Source: Pseudomonadota bacterium
GTDB taxonomy: Bacteria; Pseudomonadota; Gammaproteobacteria; Steroidobacterales; Steroidobacteraceae
DNA length: 62,267 bases
Direction of reading: 5' to 3'
Assembly (NCBI GenBank): GCA_018241505.1
Contig: JAFEDS010000035.1
Coordinates: forward strand, 1 to 62,267
In this document: positions 9,826 through 17,037 of the stretch, one piece after another
How the letters are laid out: each line of letters opens with the position of its first letter
How positions within the stretch are numbered: the first letter of the stretch is position 1
The notes under the pieces: generated by a model
What the model saw: only the letters and a program-made list of their open reading frames with translations
The model's database searches: none
What the model was told of the DNA's origin: nothing
Program-made: the position numbers and the translations under genes

Positions 9826-11088
9826 GTGCGCACGCGAGACTTCCTGGAGTGGCCGTTTTTTGCGCCCGCGCACCGGGAACTGGCTGAGCGGGTGGATGCG
9901 TGGGCGGCGGAGCGGTTCGCTCAGCCAGCGGGCAGCGGCGGCAGCCATCGCGGCAGCGCGGCGCACGCGGAGGATCGCGATTCGGTTGACGCGGCGTGTC
10001 GGCAGTTGGTGCGGGACCTCGGACGCGCGGGATGGACGCGGTATTCGGTGCCCGGGATGGCGCACGGGGCTGCGGCTAGCTCGGGCGCTGGGGCTGTCGG
10101 CGCCGACGCATCGCCTGCGTTTGATGTTCGCGCGCTTGCGCTCATCCGAGAAACACTGGCCTGGCACAACGGCCTCGCCGACTTCGCATTCGCCATGCAG
10201 GGCCTGGGCAGCGGCGCCATCACCCTCGCCGGTTCGCCCGCCCTCCAACAAAAATATCTGCCGCGCGTAGCAGCCGGCGAAGCGATTGCCGCATTCGCCC
10301 TATCTGAACCTGACGCCGGTTCCGATGTGGCGGCAATCAAGTGTAGCGCCAAACGCGATGGCGAGAGCTACGTGTTGGACGGCCAGAAAACCTGGATCTC
10401 CAACGGCGGAATCGCCGACTTCTACTGTGTGTTTGCGCGCACGAGCCCTGCTGAGCATCGCCCCGACGGTTCCGTAACCGCTCGCGGCATCAGCGCATTC
10501 GTCGTCGATGCCAACGCGCCCGGCTTTTCGATCGCCGAACGCATCGATGTGATCGCGCCCCACCCGCTCGCCACCTTGGCATTCGATGGCTGCCGCATTC
10601 CAGCGGCCAATCGACTCGGCGCCGAGGGCGATGGGTTCAAGCTCGCGATGCGCACACTCGATGTCTTCCGGACGTCGGTGGCCGGAGCGGCGCTCGGTTT
10701 CGCGCAGCGGGCTCTTGATGAGGCGCTGAAGCAATCCCTGGCCCGCCCGATGTTTGGCAAGACGCTCGCCGACCTCCAACTGACTCAAGCCGCCTTGGCG
10801 GACATGGCTACCGAAATCGACGCCGCACGCCTGCAGACTTACCGCGCGGCGTGGCTGCGTGATCGTGGCGACACAGTCACTAAAGAAGTGGCGATGGCGA
10901 AGATGAGCGCGACTGAGTCGGCACAACGTGCGATCGATCGCGCCGTGCAGATCTTTGGTGGCCGTGGCGTTGTTCACGGCGAGATCGTGGAGCACCTGTA
11001 TCGCGACATCCGCGCGCTACGCATTTATGAAGGTGCAACCGAAGTGCAGAAACTGATTATTGCCCGCGAGTTACTCAAGGCCCGATGA
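9826..11088 (+). CDS. Acyl-CoA dehydrogenase
   Basis: The 420-residue acyl-CoA dehydrogenase has [17 protein letters not shown] and [12 protein letters not shown] in the middle domain and ends with [19 protein letters not shown], where the Glu of YEGA is the expected catalytic base of the short-chain type. I take the GTG at 9826 as start, four bases after the hydratase stop, because the frame upstream lies inside the hydratase gene. The N-terminal helical domain contains a Gly/Ala/Ser-rich stretch (about residues 80-105, including [18 protein letters not shown]) where relatives have a short loop. It probably oxidises a ring-derived CoA ester and passes electrons to ETF. The next gene overlaps it by four bases. 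Confidence 0.87.
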   Translation: MRTRDFLEWPFFAPAHRELAERVDAWAAERFAQPAGSGGSHRGSAAHAEDRDSVDAACRQLVRDLGRAGWTRYSVPGMAHGAAASSGAGAVGADASPAFDVRALALIRETLAWHNGLADFAFAMQGLGSGAITLAGSPALQQKYLPRVAAGEAIAAFALSEPDAGSDVAAIKCSAKRDGESYVLDGQKTWISNGGIADFYCVFARTSPAEHRPDGSVTARGISAFVVDANAPGFSIAERIDVIAPHPLATLAFDGCRIPAANRLGAEGDGFKLAMRTLDVFRTSVAGAALGFAQRALDEALKQSLARPMFGKTLADLQLTQAALADMATEIDAARLQTYRAAWLRDRGDTVTKEVAMAKMSATESAQRAIDRAVQIFGGRGVVHGEIVEHLYRDIRALRIYEGATEVQKLIIARELLKAR

Positions 11089-11501
11089 ATCCCATGGCGA
11101 CTGAACGACACACTCTCAAACCGGCCCACTGGCCGCGCCCCAGCGGCTACAGCAATGGCATCGTGGCCACCGGGCGCCAGATATTCGTGGCCGGCCAGGT
11201 TGGCTGGGACGCCCACGGCAAATTCAACAGTGCGCGGCTCGCCGACCAGGTGAAGCAGGCGCTGCAGAACATTTGCGAGGTGCTCGCGGAAGCAAAGGCA
11301 GGGCCGGAGCATATTGTGCGGCTGACGTGGTATGTGACGAGCCGCGATGAGTACATCAGCGATCTGGAAGGCATCGGCGCGGCGTATCGCGAAGTGATGG
11401 GGAAGAACTTCCCAGTCATGAGCGTGGTGCAGGTGGTTGCGCTCATGGAGGCCAAGGCGAAAGTTGAAATTGAGGCCACGGCGGTGTTGCCGGGCGTCTA
11501 G
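11085..11501 (+). CDS. Rid-family (YjgF/YER057c/UK114) protein lacking the catalytic Arg
   Basis: The 138-residue protein has the Rid fold signatures: [40 protein letters not shown] and the C-terminal VEIEATAV. True RidA enzymes hydrolyse 2-aminoacrylate and other enamines or imines using an Arg equivalent to E. coli Arg105, in the segment FPARS. Here the matching segment is FPVMS, so that Arg is Met. This puts it with Rid subgroups whose chemistry is poorly defined. The ATG overlaps the dehydrogenase stop as ATGA. In this operon it might deaminate or tautomerise the enamine left when the aromatic ring of 2-aminobenzoyl-CoA is reduced; that role is inference. Confidence 0.87.
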   Translation: MNPMATERHTLKPAHWPRPSGYSNGIVATGRQIFVAGQVGWDAHGKFNSARLADQVKQALQNICEVLAEAKAGPEHIVRLTWYVTSRDEYISDLEGIGAAYREVMGKNFPVMSVVQVVALMEAKAKVEIEATAVLPGV

Positions 11502-11583
11502 GGAGCTCACGCAGCCCCCGCCCGGCGCGAAACCCTGAATCAGGCTCGCGCCGCGAACCCAGCACCGACGGGTAGCGCGGAAG

Positions 11584-11690
11584 CAGCACCAGCGGCAGCG
11601 CAAACCCAGCACCAGCACCGGCGGCGGCACAAACCAGCACTAGCGGCAGCGGCAGCACAACCCAACACCAGCGGCAGCGACAAAGCGAAC
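11584..11690. repeat. Degenerate GC-rich tandem repeat between the Rid and reductase genes
   Basis: About four imperfect copies of a 23-28-base unit start near 11584, 11607, 11635 and 11662. Each begins with CAGCAC or CAACAC and contains AGCGGCAGC-type triplets followed by an A-rich CAAACC-like end. They fill most of the 197-bp gap before the reductase ATG. No start codon precedes them in the reductase frame, so they are probably untranslated, although that frame has no stop through them. Confidence 0.6.
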
Positions 11691-11698
11691 ACCAACTC

Positions 11699-13150
11699 AT
11701 GTGGCGGCCACCGGAACGCATCAAGTACACAGCCAGCGGCGGCACTTGGCCAAGCGCCGCTGAAGCCGCCGCATCGCGCCTTTTCTCGCCGGTGCGCGTC
11801 GGCAAGCTGCAGTTGGCTCAACGCACCTGGGTCCCCGCCATGGTGCCGTGGCGCGCCAGCGAAGACGGATTCGTCACACCGGAAGTGCTCGAATGGTACG
11901 AGTGCTTCGCGCGTGGCCGCCCTGGTGCCATTGTTGTTGAGGCGACGGGAATCAGGGACGTGCCCAGCGGCCCGTTGCTTCGCGCCGGTCACGACCGGTT
12001 TCTGCCCGGGCTGCGCGACCTCGTCCGGGTTGTTCGCGAAGCCAGCGGCGGACAAACAAAGTTGTTCATTCAACTGATCGACTTCCTGTCGATCCGGCGA
12101 AGGCCGGTGCCCTCTCGCTATTTTGGGCAGTTCCTCGCCATCACGGCGCAACATCGAGCGGCATTCGGCGATCCTTCCGCATCGGATAGCGATGTCCGTA
12201 CGTGGTTGCTTTCGCTGGCACCTGAAGAAGCAGCCAAAGTTCTGGATGAAAGAGAGCTCGACGCCCTCGAGTTCGGGGCCCGCGAGCGCGTTACGGATAC
12301 TCATCTCGATCACATCCGCGATCTTCCGATCCACCTGCCCGGACTGTTCTCGGCAGCTTCTCGCCGCGCATGCGAGGCAGGATTTGACGGCATCGAGCTG
12401 CACTTCGCGCACGCCTACACAATGGCGTCCTTCCTGTCGCGATCGAACACGCGCGCCGACGGTTATGGAGGCGTAATCGCCGACAGGGTAAAGCTTCCCC
12501 TGGAAGTTTACTCACGAGTCCGCCAGGAAGTAGGTCCCGATTATGTGGTGGGTTGTAGGTTTCTGGCCGACGAGTGTATTGACGGCGGATCCAACTCCGA
12601 CGATGCCGTATATTTTGGAACCGAGTTTGCGCGCGCGGGCATGGACTTTCTGTCGCTGTCGCGGGGTGGCAAGTTTGATGATGCCAAACAGCCGAAGGTT
12701 GGCGATGCGGCTTACCCCTACACTGGGCGCAGCGGCTACGAATGCATGCCGTCGTACTACTCCGATGCGGCGGGGCCTTTTGGCAGAAACCTGGAGCCCA
12801 CGGCGCGAATTCGCGCGGCCGTGCGGGAGGCCGGGTTCGCCACTCCCGTCGTGGTCGCTGGCGGAATCCACAGCTTCGAGCAAGCGGAAAGCTGTCTGGC
12901 CGCTGAGCGGGCTGACATTATCGGCTTTGCGCGTCAGGCGCTGGCGGATCCGGACTGGTTTCGAAAGGTCGTGGGTGGGTGCGGGTCACAGGTGCGTTTG
13001 TGCCTGTACACCAACTACTGCGAGGCACTCGATCAGCGCCATCGGCAGGTCACCTGCGAATTGTGGGATCGCGAGGCGCTCGATGAGCCGGGCGTGAAGA
13101 AGTCCGCTGATGGCAAGCGAAGACTGACGCCGCCGGTGTGGCGGCCGTAG
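11699..13150 (+). CDS. NADH:flavin oxidoreductase, Old Yellow Enzyme/2,4-dienoyl-CoA reductase type
   Basis: The 483-residue protein has an OYE-like barrel: SRLFSPVRVGKLQLAQRTWV as first strand, then ELHFAHAYTMASFLS with the His-x2-His substrate pair, and SNTRADGYGG and GFARQALADPDW at the FMN phosphate site. Between the LFIQL strand and the catalytic His pair it carries roughly 75 extra residues compared with simple OYEs (from about 125 to 200, charged and Ala-rich). It ends with a Cys-containing stretch (VRLCLYTNYCEAL). About 30 residues precede the barrel; no good ribosome-binding site is seen before the ATG. It is a second reductase after the one fused in the monooxygenase and may reduce a later alpha,beta-unsaturated CoA intermediate. 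Confidence 0.8.
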   Translation: MWRPPERIKYTASGGTWPSAAEAAASRLFSPVRVGKLQLAQRTWVPAMVPWRASEDGFVTPEVLEWYECFARGRPGAIVVEATGIRDVPSGPLLRAGHDRFLPGLRDLVRVVREASGGQTKLFIQLIDFLSIRRRPVPSRYFGQFLAITAQHRAAFGDPSASDSDVRTWLLSLAPEEAAKVLDERELDALEFGARERVTDTHLDHIRDLPIHLPGLFSAASRRACEAGFDGIELHFAHAYTMASFLSRSNTRADGYGGVIADRVKLPLEVYSRVRQEVGPDYVVGCRFLADECIDGGSNSDDAVYFGTEFARAGMDFLSLSRGGKFDDAKQPKVGDAAYPYTGRSGYECMPSYYSDAAGPFGRNLEPTARIRAAVREAGFATPVVVAGGIHSFEQAESCLAAERADIIGFARQALADPDWFRKVVGGCGSQVRLCLYTNYCEALDQRHRQVTCELWDREALDEPGVKKSADGKRRLTPPVWRP

Positions 13151-13264
13151 GACAACCGGTGCTCGGCGCGCGCTATCGGTCAGCGCGACCAAACGCGGCG
13201 TGGCGGCGCGGAGGTGTGGCACGCGGACGCGGCGGCGACGGAGGGCGTGCAACGCCCGCGGCGA

Positions 13265-13579
13265 TCACGCCTTCTTGTTATACATCCGGCACCAGCCGTT
13301 GGAGTCCACATTCTTCCCAGGAAAGAATGTGCAGGCACCCCCAGCCGGATCGCCCGCCTTGCCCTGATACCAGGAGCAGCTCGAGCACGTTGACCCGGCC
13401 TTGAACTGCGGGCTGGCTTTCTGGTCGACGTGCTTGACGTCGGACACATAGCCCAGTGCCACCGCCACGGAATCCTTCTCATTCACCTTGGGCGGCGGCG
13501 CATCGGCCAACACACGACCTGCGCTACCCGCGAGCAGCGCAAGCGACAACATCTGACGACGCGAAATTTTTCTCCCCAT
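13265..13579 (-). CDS. High-potential iron-sulfur protein (HiPIP), Tat-exported
   Basis: The 104-residue protein starts with a twin-arginine-type signal (SRRQMLSLALLAGSAGRVLA). The mature part has CSSCSWYQG, then GGACTFFPGKNV and NGWCRMY, the four-cysteine pattern that holds the 4Fe-4S cluster in HiPIPs. Such proteins are periplasmic one-electron carriers between the bc1 complex and oxidases or reaction centres. It is divergent from a small membrane-protein gene. No partner oxidase is visible in the window, so its electron acceptor is unknown. Confidence 0.92.
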   Translation of the reverse strand: MGRKISRRQMLSLALLAGSAGRVLADAPPPKVNEKDSVAVALGYVSDVKHVDQKASPQFKAGSTCSSCSWYQGKAGDPAGGACTFFPGKNVDSNGWCRMYNKKA

Positions 13580-13619
13580 GCCGCATCATACCTCTCCTTT
13601 CAGTGCCATGGGAGGCAGC

Positions 13620-13976
13620 ATGCTTTGGGTTATCACCATTCTCATCGCCCTGCACATTCTCGCCGGTGTGTTCTGGGCGGGTTCGACCTTTGCCATCGCC
13701 CGCTCGGGGGGCGCCGGTGCCGACGCCTTGTTCGGACCGCAGATGGGTGCAGCGACCGTTACCGTTCTGGCGGGAATAGGCCTGTTTGCCATTTTGCATC
13801 GGGGTCCGCCGGGCCCAATGGAGCACACGCTCGGCCTCGGTGCGCTGTGTGCAGTCGTTGCAGCAGGCGTCCAAGGAGCGATGCGAAAGAAGAATCCACT
13901 CAAAGGGCAGCGGATTGCGGCGGCACTCTTGTTCGTCACCGTGCTCTGTATGGCAATCGCCCGTTACGTCCACTAG
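13620..13976 (+). CDS. Small four-helix membrane protein of unknown function
   Basis: This 118-residue hydrophobic protein has about four predicted membrane helices: residues 2-22, 35-55, 62-80 and the last 20. Short basic loops include RKKNPLKGQR. I do not recognise the family. The ATG at 13620 has GGAGG four bases upstream and starts directly with the first helix; in-frame starts at 13578 and 13608 would add a polar leader, and the first would overlap the divergent HiPIP start. It is 12 bases upstream of the ApbE gene and may work with it at the membrane, for example in haem or flavin-linked electron transfer, but nothing in its sequence proves that. Confidence 0.65.
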   Translation: MLWVITILIALHILAGVFWAGSTFAIARSGGAGADALFGPQMGAATVTVLAGIGLFAILHRGPPGPMEHTLGLGALCAVVAAGVQGAMRKKNPLKGQRIAAALLFVTVLCMAIARYVH

Positions 13977-13988
13977 CCTCGCGACCCC

Positions 13989-14996
13989 ATGAGAAAGCAG
14001 CTCTTCGCGGCCATTCTGGTCCTCCTGGCTTCGCCCGCGTGGGCCGAGTGGCACGAGCGCACCGACGCGATCATGGGAACGCGGATCTACGTCGAGCTGT
14101 GGGGCGAAGACTCAGCGAAAACGGAAGCAGCGATCGACGCCGTGATGGACGACATGCGGCGCATCGACCAGCTCATGAGCCACTACAAGCCGGAAAGCCA
14201 GCTCTCGCAGATCAACGCACGGGCCGCGCAGGAGCCCGTGCAGGTCGATCCTGAGCTGTTCGATCTGATCAAGCTGTCGACTCACTACTCCATTATCACG
14301 GAAGGCGCATTCGACATCACTTACGCGAGTGTTGGTCACCTGTATGACTACCCGCATCACGTGAAGCCGACCGAAGCTCAGATCAAAGCCGCGCTGCCCG
14401 GAGTCAACTGGCGCAACATGTTGCTCGATGAAGCGAACCACAGCGTGCGCTTCGAGCATCAGGGCATGCGGATCGACCTCGGCGGTATCGGCAAGGGATA
14501 CGCCGTCGATCACGGCATCGGGATTCTGCAAGCCCGCGGATTCCAACACGCGCTCGTTACCGCGGGCGGCGACTCGCGGATCATTGGCGATCGCATGGGA
14601 CGACCGTGGGTCATTGGCATCCGCAATCCGGACGACAAGAACCAGGTCGTCACGCGCATCCCGATCGTGAACTCAGCAATGTCGACTTCCGGCGATTACG
14701 AGCGGTTCTTCGATGAGGGTGGCGTGAGATACCACCACATCATTGATCCGAGGACCGGGCATTCCGCGAGCAAGGTGCGCAGCGCGACCATTCTCGGGCC
14801 CACCGCAACGGAAACCGACGGAATGTCGAAGACTGCCTTCGTCCTCGGAGCGGAGAAGGCCTTGGAAATCATCAACCGGATGCCGCAATACGACGCGATC
14901 TTTGTCACGCCGGATGGAAAGGTCCTTTATTCCAACGGACTGGCACCGCCCGATGAGAAACCGAAGCCGGACGCCAAGGCGCCCGCCAAGCACTGA
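13989..14996 (+). CDS. apbE: FAD:protein FMN transferase (ApbE family)
   Basis: The 335-residue protein has a cleavable signal peptide (about residues 1-19, ending SPAWA). It continues with the ApbE core: TDAIMGTRIYVELW, MSHYKPESQLSQIN, GAFDITYASVGHLYDY, IDLGGIGKGYAVD and HIIDPRTGHSA. ApbE proteins move FMN from FAD onto Thr or Ser of membrane flavoproteins such as NqrB, NqrC or RnfG in the periplasm. The C-terminal 20 residues are a Pro/Lys/Ala tail. No target flavoprotein is encoded nearby. It probably shares a transcript with the upstream membrane protein. Confidence 0.92.
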   Translation: MRKQLFAAILVLLASPAWAEWHERTDAIMGTRIYVELWGEDSAKTEAAIDAVMDDMRRIDQLMSHYKPESQLSQINARAAQEPVQVDPELFDLIKLSTHYSIITEGAFDITYASVGHLYDYPHHVKPTEAQIKAALPGVNWRNMLLDEANHSVRFEHQGMRIDLGGIGKGYAVDHGIGILQARGFQHALVTAGGDSRIIGDRMGRPWVIGIRNPDDKNQVVTRIPIVNSAMSTSGDYERFFDEGGVRYHHIIDPRTGHSASKVRSATILGPTATETDGMSKTAFVLGAEKALEIINRMPQYDAIFVTPDGKVLYSNGLAPPDEKPKPDAKAPAKH

Positions 14997-15023
14997 GCCC
15001 GGCGAAAACGAGGCCCCGGCTCC

Positions 15024-15041
15024 GCGCGGCCAGTGCCGCGC
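15024..15041. terminator. Hairpin between convergent apbE and DUF2934 genes
   Basis: GCGCGGC and GCCGCGC form a perfect 7-bp stem with a CAGT loop, followed by an A/T-rich stretch TAATTAAAA. It lies between two convergent genes and could end transcription in both directions. There is no long U run, so its strength is uncertain. Confidence 0.55.
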
Positions 15042-15044
15042 TAA

Positions 15045-15377
15045 TTAAAACAGCGCAGTACCGTCGTGGCGCGCCTTCAGTAGCGCATCCACCTCAGCCT
15101 CAGCAGCAAGCCAGTCCTCTTTCTCGCGCCCGGGGGCAAAACCGCGGCGCTCAGCGCGCAGATAGGCACCCTCGGCAATCATTGCGCGTCGCACCTCCTC
15201 GCTGACAGCGACGGCGACCGGAGTTTTTGCAACAGGCGGCTTCTTGACGCGGGGCGTCGTTGACTTGGCACGAACGCGAGGTGCCTTAGGGGCGAGCTCG
15301 TCAGCCTTGATGACGTTGGGGATCTCCTTCGCGCTGTCCGGGCTGCGAGGGGGTTCGGTGGGACGGCGAGTGGCCAT
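15045..15377 (-). CDS. DUF2934 domain protein
   Basis: The 110-residue protein has a Pro/Lys/Ala-rich, probably disordered first half (KSTTPRVKKPPVAKTPVAVA). A short C-terminal DUF2934-like helix pair follows: EEVRRAMIAEGAYLRAERRGFAPGREKEDWLAAEAEVDALL. The function of DUF2934 is not known; the module is common in proteobacterial stress-associated or polyhydroxyalkanoate-linked small proteins. The ATG at 15377 has AAGGAGGAC just upstream, so the 83-codon longer open frame is not used. It stands alone and is divergent from the efflux operon, with a 335-bp regulatory gap between them. Confidence 0.75.
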   Translation of the reverse strand: MATRRPTEPPRSPDSAKEIPNVIKADELAPKAPRVRAKSTTPRVKKPPVAKTPVAVAVSEEVRRAMIAEGAYLRAERRGFAPGREKEDWLAAEAEVDALLKARHDGTALF

Positions 15378-15459
15378 CTGGTCCTCCTTGGTGAAATTGG
15401 GTGTGAGCTTACGGAACGCGCGCCCGCGCGCAAGCCGAGACGATAGCCAAGCAGAGTTT

Positions 15460-15518
15460 GCACAACTGCGAGGCGTTAACGCGCGACCGATCGCACAATT
15501 GCGAAGCGTCAGCACGCG
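15460..15518. repeat. Two-copy 26-bp direct repeat in the intergenic gap
   Basis: Copies at 15460-15485 and 15493-15518 match at 21 of 26 positions and are 33 bp apart, about three helical turns. Each begins GCACAA and includes TGCGA and GCGT. They lie closer to the DUF2934 gene than to the efflux operon and may be a protein-binding site for either. No known operator is recognised. Confidence 0.55.
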
Positions 15519-15551
15519 GGGGCGCTCCAAAATGATCGCCCACGAAGGTGT

Positions 15552-15618
15552 ACGGACTATGTCCGTCCGGTGTCCGCAGGGTGTCCGCACGCCCGTCCGG
15601 TGTCCGGCGCCCGGACAC
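15552..15618. promoter_or_regulatory. GTCCG half-site array, candidate enhancer for the sigma-54 activator
   Basis: GTCCG occurs at 15561, 15565, 15572, 15583, 15595 and 15602. Inverted CGGAC copies lie at 15553 and 15612. ACGGAC-TAT-GTCCGT (15552-15566) and GTGTCCGG-CGC-CCGGACAC (15600-15618) are perfect inverted repeats, each with a 3-base spacer. The 12-mer GTCCGGTGTCCG occurs twice exactly 30 bp apart. The array lies about 65-130 bp upstream of the -24 element, the usual place for binding of NtrC-type activators such as the one at 20316-21659. Confidence 0.62.
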
Positions 15619-15683
15619 TTCGACACCGCGGCACTGCAGCCACAATCCCAATAAAATCAGCCTGTTGTAGCGGCCGAGACACC

Positions 15684-15698
15684 TGGCACGCGCGGTGC
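15684..15698 (+). promoter_or_regulatory. Sigma-54 (-24/-12) promoter of the efflux operon
   Basis: CTGGCACG followed by GTGCA gives GG at 15685-15686, ten bases, then GC at 15697-15698, the invariant GG-N10-GC spacing. The -24 element TGGCACG matches the consensus exactly; the -12 element has GTGC where TTGC is usual. The predicted start near 15710 is only a few bases before the adaptor ATG at 15713. The operon encodes its own sigma-54 activator, which supports the call. Confidence 0.65.
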
Positions 15699-15712
15699 AA
15701 TGACCGCAGCAT

Positions 15713-17020
15713 ATGAAAATCGCCGAACTCAAACGCATCTCGGAAGCCGCATCCGTGCGAGGCACGGAAAAGCAGGACACAGCCATCGCGACCGCTGCCC
15801 GCCCGTGGCACCAGCAGCGCTCGGTGCGCATCGCCGCAGCAACCACGGTCGCGCTGCTGACACTGGTGGGCTGGCTCATCCATGCCTGGACCAACTCCAA
15901 CCACGTGATTTCAGCGGAGCGGCTGCGGATCGTAACAGTCAGCAAAGGGCGCTTCGTCCGCGATGTCGCGGCTCAGGGCACTGTCATTGCGGCAATCAAT
16001 CCAACATTGTTTGCTGTCGCGCCGGGCACCGTGAGCTACGTTGTTCGGGCGGGCGACACGGTGACCAAGGGACAAGTGCTCGCGACCCTGGAGAGTCCCG
16101 AACTGAACAACGAATACCAACGCGAGCAGGCGACCCTCGACAGTCTCAATGCCGCCCTGGAACGCCAAGGCATCGAGATCCGCCGGCAGTTGCTCACCAG
16201 CAAGCAGCAAGCGGACCTCGCGCAAGTCGCCATCACCGCCGCTGAAAGAGAGCTCAAACGCGCCCAGTGGGCCTGGGACCAGCGCGCCATGAGCGAACGC
16301 GACTACAAGCGCTCCATTGACGATGTCGCGACCGCCAAGCTCAATTTTGAGCACGCCCGCGACACGGCCGGGTTGGAGCGCGACAGTGTGGTGCTCGACC
16401 TGAAGACCCGCAAGCTGGACCGGGATCGCCAGGCGCTGGTGGTTGAAAACCTGAAACGCCGGGTCGACGAACTGAGCGTCCGCTCCCCCGTCAACGGCAT
16501 GGTGGCCAATCTCGGCCAGCCCGAGAAAGCCCGCATCGCCGAGAGCGCGCCGATCATCACCGTGGTTGACCTCAGCGCCTTCGAGTTGGAATTCCAGGTG
16601 TCCGAGACCTATGCGCGCGATATCAAATCCGGCATGGCCGCTGAGATCACCCTGGACGGCCGCGTCCAACCCGGCACCGTCACCGCCATTTCACCTGAGG
16701 TGCGCCAGAGCCTGGTCACCGGCCGGGTGCGCTTCAAGGAGCAACCACCGGGCCTGCGGCAGAATGAGCGTGCCTCCGTGCGCATCGTGTTGGATGAGCG
16801 GGAGCACGTGCTGAAATTCGAGCGCGGCCCGCAGATCGACGAAGGAACCAGCCACGTGTATGTAGTGCGGGGCGACCACGCTGTGCGTACGCCCGTACAC
16901 CTCGGAGCGGCCTCTGTGTCGGAAGTCGAAGTGTTGCAAGGACTCGCGGAAAACGACCGGGTAATTGTCTCGGACACGCGTGACTTCAATGATGCACCGG
17001 ACCTGCTGATATCCAACTGA
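15713..17020 (+). CDS. Periplasmic adaptor (HlyD/MacA-type) of an ABC efflux system
   Basis: The 435-residue protein has one N-terminal membrane anchor (about residues 38-58), a split lipoyl domain (GTVSYVVRAGDTVTKGQVLATL and RSPVNGMVANLG) and a long coiled-coil hairpin between them (about 140-255). It ends with beta-barrel and membrane-proximal parts. Such adaptors link an inner-membrane MacB-type pump to an outer-membrane channel. The ATG has almost no leader if the sigma-54 promoter at 15684-15698 is right. A GTG at 15752 with GGAAG upstream is an alternative start that still precedes the anchor. No outer-membrane TolC gene is in the operon, so a channel encoded elsewhere is expected. Confidence 0.85.
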   Translation: MKIAELKRISEAASVRGTEKQDTAIATAARPWHQQRSVRIAAATTVALLTLVGWLIHAWTNSNHVISAERLRIVTVSKGRFVRDVAAQGTVIAAINPTLFAVAPGTVSYVVRAGDTVTKGQVLATLESPELNNEYQREQATLDSLNAALERQGIEIRRQLLTSKQQADLAQVAITAAERELKRAQWAWDQRAMSERDYKRSIDDVATAKLNFEHARDTAGLERDSVVLDLKTRKLDRDRQALVVENLKRRVDELSVRSPVNGMVANLGQPEKARIAESAPIITVVDLSAFELEFQVSETYARDIKSGMAAEITLDGRVQPGTVTAISPEVRQSLVTGRVRFKEQPPGLRQNERASVRIVLDEREHVLKFERGPQIDEGTSHVYVVRGDHAVRTPVHLGAASVSEVEVLQGLAENDRVIVSDTRDFNDAPDLLISN

Positions 17021-17037
17021 TTGAGGACGTAAGAATC

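Noticed and set aside
15460-15518. Mobile-element ends or attachment sites
   Set aside because: Only a short direct repeat with no integrase, transposase or inverted ends nearby.
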